From: Fimbriimonadaceae bacterium
GTDB taxonomy: Bacteria; Armatimonadota; Fimbriimonadia; Fimbriimonadales; Fimbriimonadaceae
Assembly (NCBI GenBank): GCA_022842565.1
Contig: JALHPH010000042.1
Coordinates: 1 to 9,407 of the forward strand
Direction: 5' to 3'
Length of the DNA: 9,407 nt
The translations under genes were made by a program, and so were the position numbers. Within the stretch, counting starts at the first letter, position 1; every line of letters begins with the position of its first letter. The notes below the pieces were generated by a model, which saw only the letters and a program-made list of their open reading frames with translations, ran no database searches and had not been told where the DNA came from. This document shows positions 1-4,833 of this stretch, in pieces.

Positions 1-702
1 CTGCTTCGAAGGATCAGTGGCAGGCACCAAAAGGACCTCGTTCGGACCCTGTTCAAAGACCGAAAACTGGAACTTGATCCCAAGATCCTGAATGACTCGC
101 AGCGCTGGAGTCTGCACGTAGTTCAGGGCGAGCGGCACATTCTGCAGACCAGGAAGCACCGTGATTTCAAGCCCGGTTTGAGCCTGAATATCGTTCAGAA
201 CGGCAAAGAGCGTGGTCTCCTGGCTTGAAAGATCGACGAGCTTGTCGTAGCGGTTGTTGCTCACAATCGGCGCGGGGCTTGGCTGGGGGGCAGGTGCAGG
301 CGCAGGTTGCGTAAACGGTTCGGTCACGGTTGGCGTTGGCGCGGGGTCAACCGGGATGGGTGCCGCGGCAGAAACCGTTGGGTCTGTATCGCGCGAAAAA
401 GCCTGCTGCGTGACGAAGTAGCTCCCAAAAGCAACGGTTGCTAGCCCGAATCCCAGCGCGATCATCGGCCAACGTCGGGTTGGCTCTCGGTACTCGGGAA
501 TCTCCATGCTCGGTGCAAATCTGGCTTGCTTCGGGCTGGCTTGCTCGGGGCGAGTGCCCTTGATCGCCCGCACCATCTGGATGCGCCGCATCAGTTCGCG
601 CTCGTGCTCGGGGTGCCGCTTGACGAAGGCCGTCGCCGCTTGGGGGTCTCCCTCATCGGCAATTAGCCACATCAGCTCGTCCAGGCTCGTTTGCTGGCTT
701 AT
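1..702 (-). CDS. Membrane anti-sigma-like regulator with outer STN-like domain (3' end outside window)
   Basis: The visible part is 234 codons, open to the left edge. Residues 1-60 are a short charged helical segment (starting SLDELMWLIADEG, with an RHPEHERELMRRI helix) of the kind found at the cytoplasmic N-terminus of anti-sigma factors; there is no zinc-binding HxxxCxxC motif. One membrane segment (about 79-97, WPMIALGFGLATVAFGSYF) is followed by a Pro/Ala-rich linker (113-146). Residues 155-226 then resemble a secretin/TonB short N-terminal (STN) domain: a helix with ALxxIQxQTGL character, then LPGLQNVPLALNYVQTPAL. It directly follows the ECF sigma gene, so I infer that it holds that sigma factor at the membrane and senses something outside. 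The start is unusual: a good Shine-Dalgarno precedes an ATA codon at 702-700 that overlaps the sigma stop as ATAA. The first in-frame ATG is at 672, 37 bases beyond that Shine-Dalgarno. The STN call rests on pattern only. It could instead be the N-terminus of a longer secretin-like or other envelope protein. Confidence 0.68.
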   Translation of the reverse strand, partial: MSQQTSLDELMWLIADEGDPQAATAFVKRHPEHERELMRRIQMVRAIKGTRPEQASPKQARFAPSMEIPEYREPTRRWPMIALGFGLATVAFGSYFVTQQAFSRDTDPTVSAAAPIPVDPAPTPTVTEPFTQPAPAPAPQPSPAPIVSNNRYDKLVDLSSQETTLFAVLNDIQAQTGLEITVLPGLQNVPLALNYVQTPALRVIQDLGIKFQFSVFEQGPNEVLLVPATDPSKQ

Positions 703-1256
703 GCGCTCACCTCCTCGTAGGCAGAGCGAAAGCGCTCGCGGGCGCGGAATAGGCGGGTCTTGGCGGCGTTGGGAGTGCAGCCCAGGCTCTCGGCCATTTC
801 GTTCAGGCTCAGCTCATCCCAGTAAAACAGCGTGAGTGCCGCGCGGTCATCGAGCGCGAGGCGCTCCATGGCGATGCGAACCGCCGGGTCAGAACTCGGC
901 ATAGGTTGGGCGGGGTGCTCGAGCGCGTCGCTCAGCGGAAGCTGATGGCGATGTCGTGCCCGCGAACGGGCATGCTGAATCGACCGGTTGACCGCCACGC
1001 GGTAAAGCCAAGTCGTAAATCGGCTCTTGCGATCGAATTCGTGCAGCTTCCGATAGACGACGGTGAAGATCTCTTGGGTGGCATCGATCGACTCGTCCGG
1101 GTTCAACAGGATGCCTGTCGCCAGCGCCAGAACCCGCGGGTAGTGCTTTTGATAAAGCACGTCGAAGGCCTCAACGTCGCCCGCCAGAAAACGCTCGATG
1201 AAGAGAATGTCCTCATCGAAAATCTGCGTTCCCGCGCGGTCGAGTGCATCAGCCAT
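699..1256 (-). CDS. ECF RNA polymerase sigma factor (sigma-70 family)
   Basis: A 185-residue extracytoplasmic-function sigma factor. It directs core RNA polymerase to a small regulon when released by its anti-sigma factor. Region 2 covers about residues 22-100 (FLAGDVEAFDVLYQKHYPRV, then DATQEIFTVVYRKL and the core-binding/-10 helix FTTWLYRVAVNRSIQ). A short linker leads to region 4 at about 125-180, where LSLNEMAESLGCTPNAAKTR is the -35-binding helix-turn-helix. Regions 1 and 3 are absent, as expected for ECF. I chose ATG at 1256 because AAAGGA (1269-1264) lies 7 bases upstream; a TTG one codon earlier (1259) would have only 4 bases. Its TAA stop overlaps the putative ATA start of the downstream membrane regulator, its likely anti-sigma partner. 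The glycosyltransferase-like gene ends 36 bases upstream, so the three may be co-transcribed. No promoter of its own is evident. Confidence 0.95.
   Translation of the reverse strand: MADALDRAGTQIFDEDILFIERFLAGDVEAFDVLYQKHYPRVLALATGILLNPDESIDATQEIFTVVYRKLHEFDRKSRFTTWLYRVAVNRSIQHARSRARHRHQLPLSDALEHPAQPMPSSDPAVRIAMERLALDDRAALTLFYWDELSLNEMAESLGCTPNAAKTRLFRARERFRSAYEEVSA
710..714 (-). promoter_or_regulatory. Shine-Dalgarno (GGAGG) for the STN-containing regulator
   Basis: Read on the minus strand, AGGAGGTGA lies inside the last codons of the sigma gene, and its GGAGG core ends 7 bases before the ATA codon at 702-700. It is one of the strongest ribosome binding sites in the window. Its position argues that translation of the downstream gene starts at or very near ATA rather than at the ATG at 672. 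Confidence 0.6.
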
Positions 1257-1263
1257 CAAAGCA

Positions 1264-1269
1264 TCCTTT
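1264..1269 (-). promoter_or_regulatory. Shine-Dalgarno (AAAGGA) deciding the ECF sigma start
   Basis: AAAGGA on the minus strand, 7 bases before ATG 1256 and only 4 before TTG 1259. This favours the ATG as start of the sigma factor. Confidence 0.5.
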
Positions 1270-1272
1270 GGA

Positions 1273-1282
1273 CGAAATTTCG
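1273..1282. other. Small perfect palindrome CGAAATTTCG in the gap before the ECF sigma gene
   Basis: A 10-base perfect palindrome in the 36-base gap between the glycosyltransferase-like gene and the sigma gene, 3 bases upstream of the Shine-Dalgarno. It could be half of an operator or a weak 5' leader stem. It is short enough to occur by chance. Confidence 0.25.
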
Positions 1283-1292
1283 CATGGGTAGG

Positions 1293-2609
1293 TTACGGTG
1301 CTGGCTCGGCGACGCGCGGCGGCGTTTGGATGCGCCGCTCAAACTCGGCAGGAAGTACCGAGACCGCAAATCCGTTCAGCGCCACCAATGCAGCGATCAA
1401 CGTAGGCAATGCCCATCGACCCCATCGCACCGCTCCCATCCCAAAAATCAGGCCAAAAACCGCAATTGCAGGGAAGAGGTAACGCGCTTGCGCCTGAAAG
1501 AATGTCGAATTGAACCTCATGAATGAGAGCAACACCAGCACACCGTAGGCGCCCAGAACGCCCCATGCAACACGCGGAACGGGGCTTGCCTCGCCCCTTC
1601 GCGCTGCGACGAGCCATCCCAAGGCACACACGAACAGCCCAGCGAGGGCAATGCGGTAAACGCCGTCCGGCAAGAAGATATCCATGTAACCAAAAGCGCC
1701 GACACCGCTGCGGACGGTCCACCATGCCACCCATTCCGTCCAATAGACGAACGGGCCGAGCGCTTCTGTAAACATAGACGCCTTCGCGGAACCCTGGAAC
1801 GCAGACTCAAAGACCTTCAGCCCGAGCGGGTCGCCATAGAGCTGTTGGTTGCGTATCCAGATCGGAAGGGGAAGGACCAAAGCTGCTATTGAGGCTCCTG
1901 CTAGCGCCCGCACGCCCTCTCGGCGACGCAAAAGGAACCACGCCGCGCTTCCGATCAGGACCGGAAGTAGGATCAGGCCGCTACTCTTAGTTAGGCATGC
2001 CAAGCCGGCCAATACGCCCGCCAACCACCAAGCCCGCCCATCGACGCCCTCCGAAACCAGAGCCCTCACCAAGAAAGCCAGCGACCAAGTGACAAAACAA
2101 AACAGCAGAGGATCGTTGGTTACTGCTCCGTGCAGGGTCACGAACCCCGGCAGCAGAGCCATTGCTGCGCAGGCAAGTCCCCATTTAGGCTCGCCGGTTG
2201 CCAAACATCCGAGCCAAAACAACCCCAAAACCGTCAGCACCCCGATCAAAGCACTCGGAAACCGCAGCACCGAACCCGTGCTCTCAATCGGCGCGGACGG
2301 GTTGAACAACGGGGCCATCAGCACATAGTAAAGTGGCGGCTGGTGCGCCTGATAAGATTCATAGAAGTCAGGCGAGTCGGGTTTTAGCACGGGCAGTGCG
2401 CCTTGCGAGCGCACGAATGCGATGTAGTTCACGTGCTGGCGTTCATCCGGCGCGCCGATATCGGCCGCCGCCGTTCGCCCCTGCATCAGCAGCGTGCCAC
2501 CCTGACGATAGGGCGTCGCCCCGGCATACAGCATCGCCAGAATGAAAAAGAGGGCGCAAATCACGCCCAAAACGAGCCTCCAGGAACCGATGTTTTGGTT
2601 TTGCGACAC
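1293..2609 (-). CDS. GT-C type polytopic glycosyltransferase-like membrane protein (PMT/GT39 or DUF2142-like)
   Basis: A 438-residue protein with many hydrophobic segments, beginning with one at about 13-30. The first large outer loop carries PDERQH (54-59) with the acidic pair typical of GT-C enzymes, then YESYQAHQPPLYY (83-95). Further family-like signs are TNDPLLF (164-170), LTKSSGL (206-212), WIRNQQLYGDPLG (251-263) and QARYLFPAI (374-382) near the C-terminus. GT-C enzymes of this kind move sugars from polyprenyl-phosphate donors to lipid, glycan or protein acceptors on the outer face of the inner membrane; donor and acceptor here are unknown. The listed start is GTG with an in-frame TAG three codons upstream and no Shine-Dalgarno. 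An alternative TTG (2570) or GTG (2564) sits behind a clear GGAGG and would begin the protein right at the first membrane helix. The ECF sigma gene lies 36 bases downstream. Assignment to the broad fold is firm, substrate is not. Confidence 0.82.
   Translation of the reverse strand: MSQNQNIGSWRLVLGVICALFFILAMLYAGATPYRQGGTLLMQGRTAAADIGAPDERQHVNYIAFVRSQGALPVLKPDSPDFYESYQAHQPPLYYVLMAPLFNPSAPIESTGSVLRFPSALIGVLTVLGLFWLGCLATGEPKWGLACAAMALLPGFVTLHGAVTNDPLLFCFVTWSLAFLVRALVSEGVDGRAWWLAGVLAGLACLTKSSGLILLPVLIGSAAWFLLRRREGVRALAGASIAALVLPLPIWIRNQQLYGDPLGLKVFESAFQGSAKASMFTEALGPFVYWTEWVAWWTVRSGVGAFGYMDIFLPDGVYRIALAGLFVCALGWLVAARRGEASPVPRVAWGVLGAYGVLVLLSFMRFNSTFFQAQARYLFPAIAVFGLIFGMGAVRWGRWALPTLIAALVALNGFAVSVLPAEFERRIQTPPRVAEPAP
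2577..2581 (-). promoter_or_regulatory. Internal GGAGG, possible true ribosome binding site of the glycosyltransferase-like gene
   Basis: On the minus strand GGAGG lies 6 bases before an in-frame TTG (2570-2568) and 12 before GTG (2564-2562), whereas the longer GTG start at 2609 has no recognisable site. Starting here would shorten the protein by 13-15 residues without losing the first membrane helix. Confidence 0.4.
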
Positions 2610-2622
2610 GAGTAGCTATAAT
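2595..2622 (+). promoter_or_regulatory. Sigma-70-type promoter for the LolA-like/thioredoxin gene
   Basis: A perfect TATAAT at 2617-2622. The -35 is weak: the best candidate is TTGGTT at 2595-2600, giving a 16-base spacer inside the start of the divergent glycosyltransferase-like gene. Transcription would begin near 2629, leaving a leader of about 35 bases before ATG 2664. On the opposite strand the same bases read CATTATAG, which could act as a -10 for the divergent gene and give it a very short leader; that reading is speculative. Confidence 0.55.
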
Positions 2623-2637
2623 GATGACGTACTGATA

Positions 2638-2652
2638 GAGAGTCTGACTCTC
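2638..2652. promoter_or_regulatory. 15-base perfect palindrome in the leader of the LolA-like/thioredoxin gene
   Basis: GAGAGTC, a central T, then GACTCTC. It lies just downstream of the expected transcription start and immediately before the Shine-Dalgarno. It may be a dimeric-repressor operator in the divergent promoter region. In RNA it could form a 6-base-pair stem with a CTG loop next to the ribosome binding site. Confidence 0.4.
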
Positions 2653-2658
2653 GGGGAA
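2653..2658 (+). promoter_or_regulatory. Ribosome binding site GGGGAA
   Basis: A purine-rich stretch 5 bases before ATG 2664, directly abutting the palindrome, so any stem formed by the palindrome would sit next to it. Confidence 0.4.
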
Positions 2659-2663
2659 ATTCT

Positions 2664-3650
2664 ATGAAAAAGGTTTTTGTCGCTACAGCACTGGTCGTTG
2701 GCATTGCCGCTGCCACCATTGCTTTGCAATCCGCTGGCTCGTCCACGCTCAACTCCTACACCAAGACCCTCTCGAATGCGCAAGGCGTTTCGGCCCGAAT
2801 GAACAGCGTTACCATCGGCGGTGGACGTGAGCGCTACTCCATCGATCTTGCGAAGCCAGGCATGGCCCGAATCGAAACTCCGACCATGATGCTCATCTCG
2901 AACGGCACTGAAATCGTGACCGTGATGAAGCAGCAAAAGATGTATGCACGCACGCCCTTCGCCCCGGTCGCTCTGGACAAAGCGATGATGAGCGATGAGT
3001 TCCTACTCTTCCGACCCTTCTTCAAGGCTGACGCACTGAGCGGCATGTCCATGGTCAAAGAACTGGAGCCAGTCAGCCGCCGAGGCGAGCAATTGAACGT
3101 GGTGCAAGGCATCGTCGACACTTCCGCCGGCAAGATCGTGAAGCTGATGGTCGGCGCCGACAACCTGGTTCGCCAAGCCGAGTTCTCGACGACCAAGGGC
3201 GCTGCCTCGGTATTGGACTTCGAATCCTTCACGCTCGCCGCTCCTCCGGCCTCGCGCTTTGAGTTCAAGGCTCCTGAAGGATTCAAGGAAGTCAACCTGG
3301 CCGAGATGACCGCCACCCGATGGTATGACAACATCGAGGAAGCCAAGGCCGTCGCGAAGGCCACCAACCGCATCGTACTCATCGACTTCATGTTCGAGGG
3401 CTGCGTATGGTGCGCCAAGCTGGACGCCGACGTGTTCAGCACCAGCGAGTTCAAGTCGAAAGCCCAGGGCTTCGTGCTTGCCAAGGTCGACATTCTGAAG
3501 GACCCCTCGCAAGCCGAACCTTATGGCGTGGCTGGAGCTCCTGATATCCGCTTCATCAAGCCCGATGGCACCGAGGTAGGACGCATTAGCGGGTACGTAC
3601 CACTCCCGCAGTTCCTGCAGAAGATGGACGCCGCCCTTTCCGGCCGCTAA
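2664..3650 (+). CDS. Secreted LolA-like / thioredoxin fusion protein with CVWC redox motif
   Basis: A 328-residue exported protein. Residues 1-25 form a signal peptide (MKKVF, then a hydrophobic Ala/Val/Ile core) without a lipobox cysteine, so it should be soluble outside the inner membrane. Residues about 30-205 look like the LolA/LolB or DUF2092 half-barrel fold: a first helix with LNSYTKTLSNAQGVSARM, then alternating strands (YSIDLAKPGMARIETPTMMLISNG) and the late element LVRQAEFSTT. Residues about 217-326 are a thioredoxin fold of the DsbD-C/thioredoxin_7 type: IVLIDFMFEGCVWCAKLDADVF with CVWC at 247-250, a GVAGAPDIRFIKPDG strand whose Pro293 fits the cis-proline position, and a final helix. 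I infer a periplasmic thiol oxidoreductase joined to a lipid- or lipoprotein-binding module. No DsbD/CcdA-type reductant partner is encoded nearby. It is a single-gene unit with its own promoter and terminator. The thioredoxin half is firm; the N-terminal assignment is by overall pattern. Confidence 0.83.
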   Translation: MKKVFVATALVVGIAAATIALQSAGSSTLNSYTKTLSNAQGVSARMNSVTIGGGRERYSIDLAKPGMARIETPTMMLISNGTEIVTVMKQQKMYARTPFAPVALDKAMMSDEFLLFRPFFKADALSGMSMVKELEPVSRRGEQLNVVQGIVDTSAGKIVKLMVGADNLVRQAEFSTTKGAASVLDFESFTLAAPPASRFEFKAPEGFKEVNLAEMTATRWYDNIEEAKAVAKATNRIVLIDFMFEGCVWCAKLDADVFSTSEFKSKAQGFVLAKVDILKDPSQAEPYGVAGAPDIRFIKPDGTEVGRISGYVPLPQFLQKMDAALSGR

Positions 3651-3669
3651 GTCCCTCTCAGTATCAAAA

Positions 3670-3702
3670 AATCGGGGTGCCCAACGCTTGGGGACCCCGA
3701 TT
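3670..3702. terminator. Bidirectional intrinsic terminator between convergent genes
   Basis: A long hairpin. The outer arms AATCGGGGT (3670-3678) and ACCCCGATT (3694-3702) pair over 9 bases. After one G/G mismatch the inner arms CCCAA and TTGGG pair over 5, with a CGC loop. It is flanked by A-rich sequence on the left and a T-containing run on the right, so it can end transcription both ways. The cleaner T-tract (six T) is in the minus direction, for the TrkA/GlnD operon, whose last stop lies 16 bases before it. The plus-strand gene stops 19 bases before it. Confidence 0.88.
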
Positions 3703-3718
3703 ACTTTTGTATGGCGGG

Positions 3719-4378
3719 TTACGCCTTGAGGAGGAGCCGAAGCTCCTCGGCCCGCTCGCTGGGGACCACCGCCACCAGCATGTCCTCATCCTGAAGCACC
3801 GTGCTACCGTCTACGATCATGCCCTGACCATCGCGGATGATCCAGACAATATTGGTTTGCGGCGGCAGCGTGAGTTCGCGGACTTGCTTACCAGTGGCGG
3901 GGGAGCGCTGCGAAAGACGCACTTCCACCACCTCGATCTGCCCCCGACTAAGGGCGCCGATCGGAATCAGCTCATCGTCTGCGATCTGCTGCTCCAGGAG
4001 CTGCTCGATGATGCCGGTCGCCGAGACCGTCAGGTCCACGCCGATATGGCGAAAAATCGTCTCGTGCGATGGGTCGTTTACCCGAGCAAGGATGCGCTTC
4101 ACATCCCAAAGCTGTTTCGCCATTTGGCAGACCACGAGGTTATCTTCATCGTCGCCGGTCACCGCCACCACCACGTCTGCACGGGCAAAGCCGACCGCTT
4201 TCTGCGTCGCGATTTCGCAACCATCACCGAGAAACACGGAGTCTTCGCCAATGACCGTCGCGATGCGCTGCGCTCGCTTGGGATCGCGCTCCATCAAAAT
4301 CAACTCGTGGCCCTTGGCAAGCATCCGCTTTGCCAACTGAATGCCCACATTTCCGCCGCCAACAAGGACAAGGTACAT
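3719..4378 (-). CDS. TrkA-family potassium uptake regulatory protein (RCK_N + RCK_C)
   Basis: A 219-residue cytoplasmic gating subunit of Trk/Ktr K+ uptake systems, of about the KtrA length (one N- and one C-lobe, against the doubled architecture of E. coli TrkA). RCK_N spans about 2-117: a first Rossmann strand with GGGNVG (7-12) for the nucleotide pyrophosphate, Glu30 at the end of strand 2 suiting NAD(H) ribose, then FLGDGCE and ADVVVAVTGDDEDNLV. RCK_C spans about 135-217 (QIEVVEVRLSQRSPATGKQVREL, ending MLVAVVPSERAEEL), the small lobe that in relatives binds ligands such as c-di-AMP. It starts 2 bases after the stop of the RCK_N-only gene, with TGGAGT about 10 bases upstream. It is the last gene of the operon before the terminator. 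No TrkH/KtrB membrane subunit is in the window. Confidence 0.92.
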   Translation of the reverse strand: MYLVLVGGGNVGIQLAKRMLAKGHELILMERDPKRAQRIATVIGEDSVFLGDGCEIATQKAVGFARADVVVAVTGDDEDNLVVCQMAKQLWDVKRILARVNDPSHETIFRHIGVDLTVSATGIIEQLLEQQIADDELIPIGALSRGQIEVVEVRLSQRSPATGKQVRELTLPPQTNIVWIIRDGQGMIVDGSTVLQDEDMLVAVVPSERAEELRLLLKA

Positions 4379-4380
4379 GG

Positions 4381-4833
4381 CTATTTCAACTCCAAATAGT
4401 CGGGAAGGTGATTGTATTCATCAATCGGCTTATAGGGTGTGTCGTGGAACCAGTCAGCCATCATTCCGGCCATCAATGCGCTGGGGGTGATACAGAACAG
4501 CCCAAGCTTTCGGTAAGCCTCGGCCCGATGTGGATCAGCCACGCGCACGCAGATTTTAGGCACCTTGAAGTTGATCTGAGCCACTTGAGCCGCCATCAAG
4601 TTGGTGTTGTCGCCGCGCGTGACGGCAAAAAACGTGTCGCATTGATCGATGCCTGCTCGCATCAGCACCTCCTCATCAATGCCGCTGCCCACCACAACCT
4701 TGCAACCGTGTCGCTCTCCCAAGCGTCGAAGCGCTTCCGGGTTCTGCTCAATCACCGTCACCTTATGTTCGGGTGACAGGTGAAGGGCAAGGGCTGCTCC
4801 GGTCCGCCCACATCCAAAGACAATAATATTCAT
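4381..4833 (-). CDS. TrkA N-domain (RCK_N-only) protein
   Basis: A 150-residue protein consisting almost entirely of one Rossmann-type RCK_N domain: GCGRTG (7-12) at the first turn, Glu29 after strand 2, GSGIDEEVLMRAGIDQCDTFFAVTRGDNTNL in the middle, and a C-terminal helical tail (ALMAGMMADWFHD) ending in DEYNHLPDYLELK. It lacks the RCK_C lobe present in its downstream neighbour. ATG 4833 forms an ATGA overlap with the glnD stop, which decides the start; a longer reading frame back to 4977 would run inside glnD and begins with non-RCK residues. Paired TrkA-like genes are known in other bacteria, for example actinobacterial CeoB/CeoC. A hetero-oligomeric gating ring with the next gene product is a reasonable inference. 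Alternatively it could bind nucleotide and regulate something other than a channel. Confidence 0.9.
   Translation of the reverse strand: MNIIVFGCGRTGAALALHLSPEHKVTVIEQNPEALRRLGERHGCKVVVGSGIDEEVLMRAGIDQCDTFFAVTRGDNTNLMAAQVAQINFKVPKICVRVADPHRAEAYRKLGLFCITPSALMAGMMADWFHDTPYKPIDEYNHLPDYLELK

Noticed and set aside
234..366. Repetitive Pro/Ala-coding stretch as a possible DNA repeat or CRISPR-like array
   Set aside because: The repetition is irregular and follows codons of a Pro-rich linker. There are no constant repeat units or spacers.
906..1526. Plus-strand open frame (206 codons) across the sigma gene and the glycosyltransferase-like gene
   Set aside because: It is antisense to two recognisable genes, Arg/Gln-rich, and lacks promoter or Shine-Dalgarno; a typical GC-rich shadow frame.
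2834..3493. Minus-strand open frame (219 codons) opposite the LolA-like/thioredoxin gene
   Set aside because: The plus-strand protein has a signal peptide, CVWC thioredoxin motif, promoter and terminator. The antisense frame has low-complexity Ser-rich translation and no ribosome binding site.
3677..4399. Long plus-strand open frame (240 codons) opposite the TrkA-like gene
   Set aside because: It is antisense to a clearly conserved RCK gene, its start overlaps the terminator hairpin, and its translation has no domain-like pattern (His/Asp/Arg-rich shadow).
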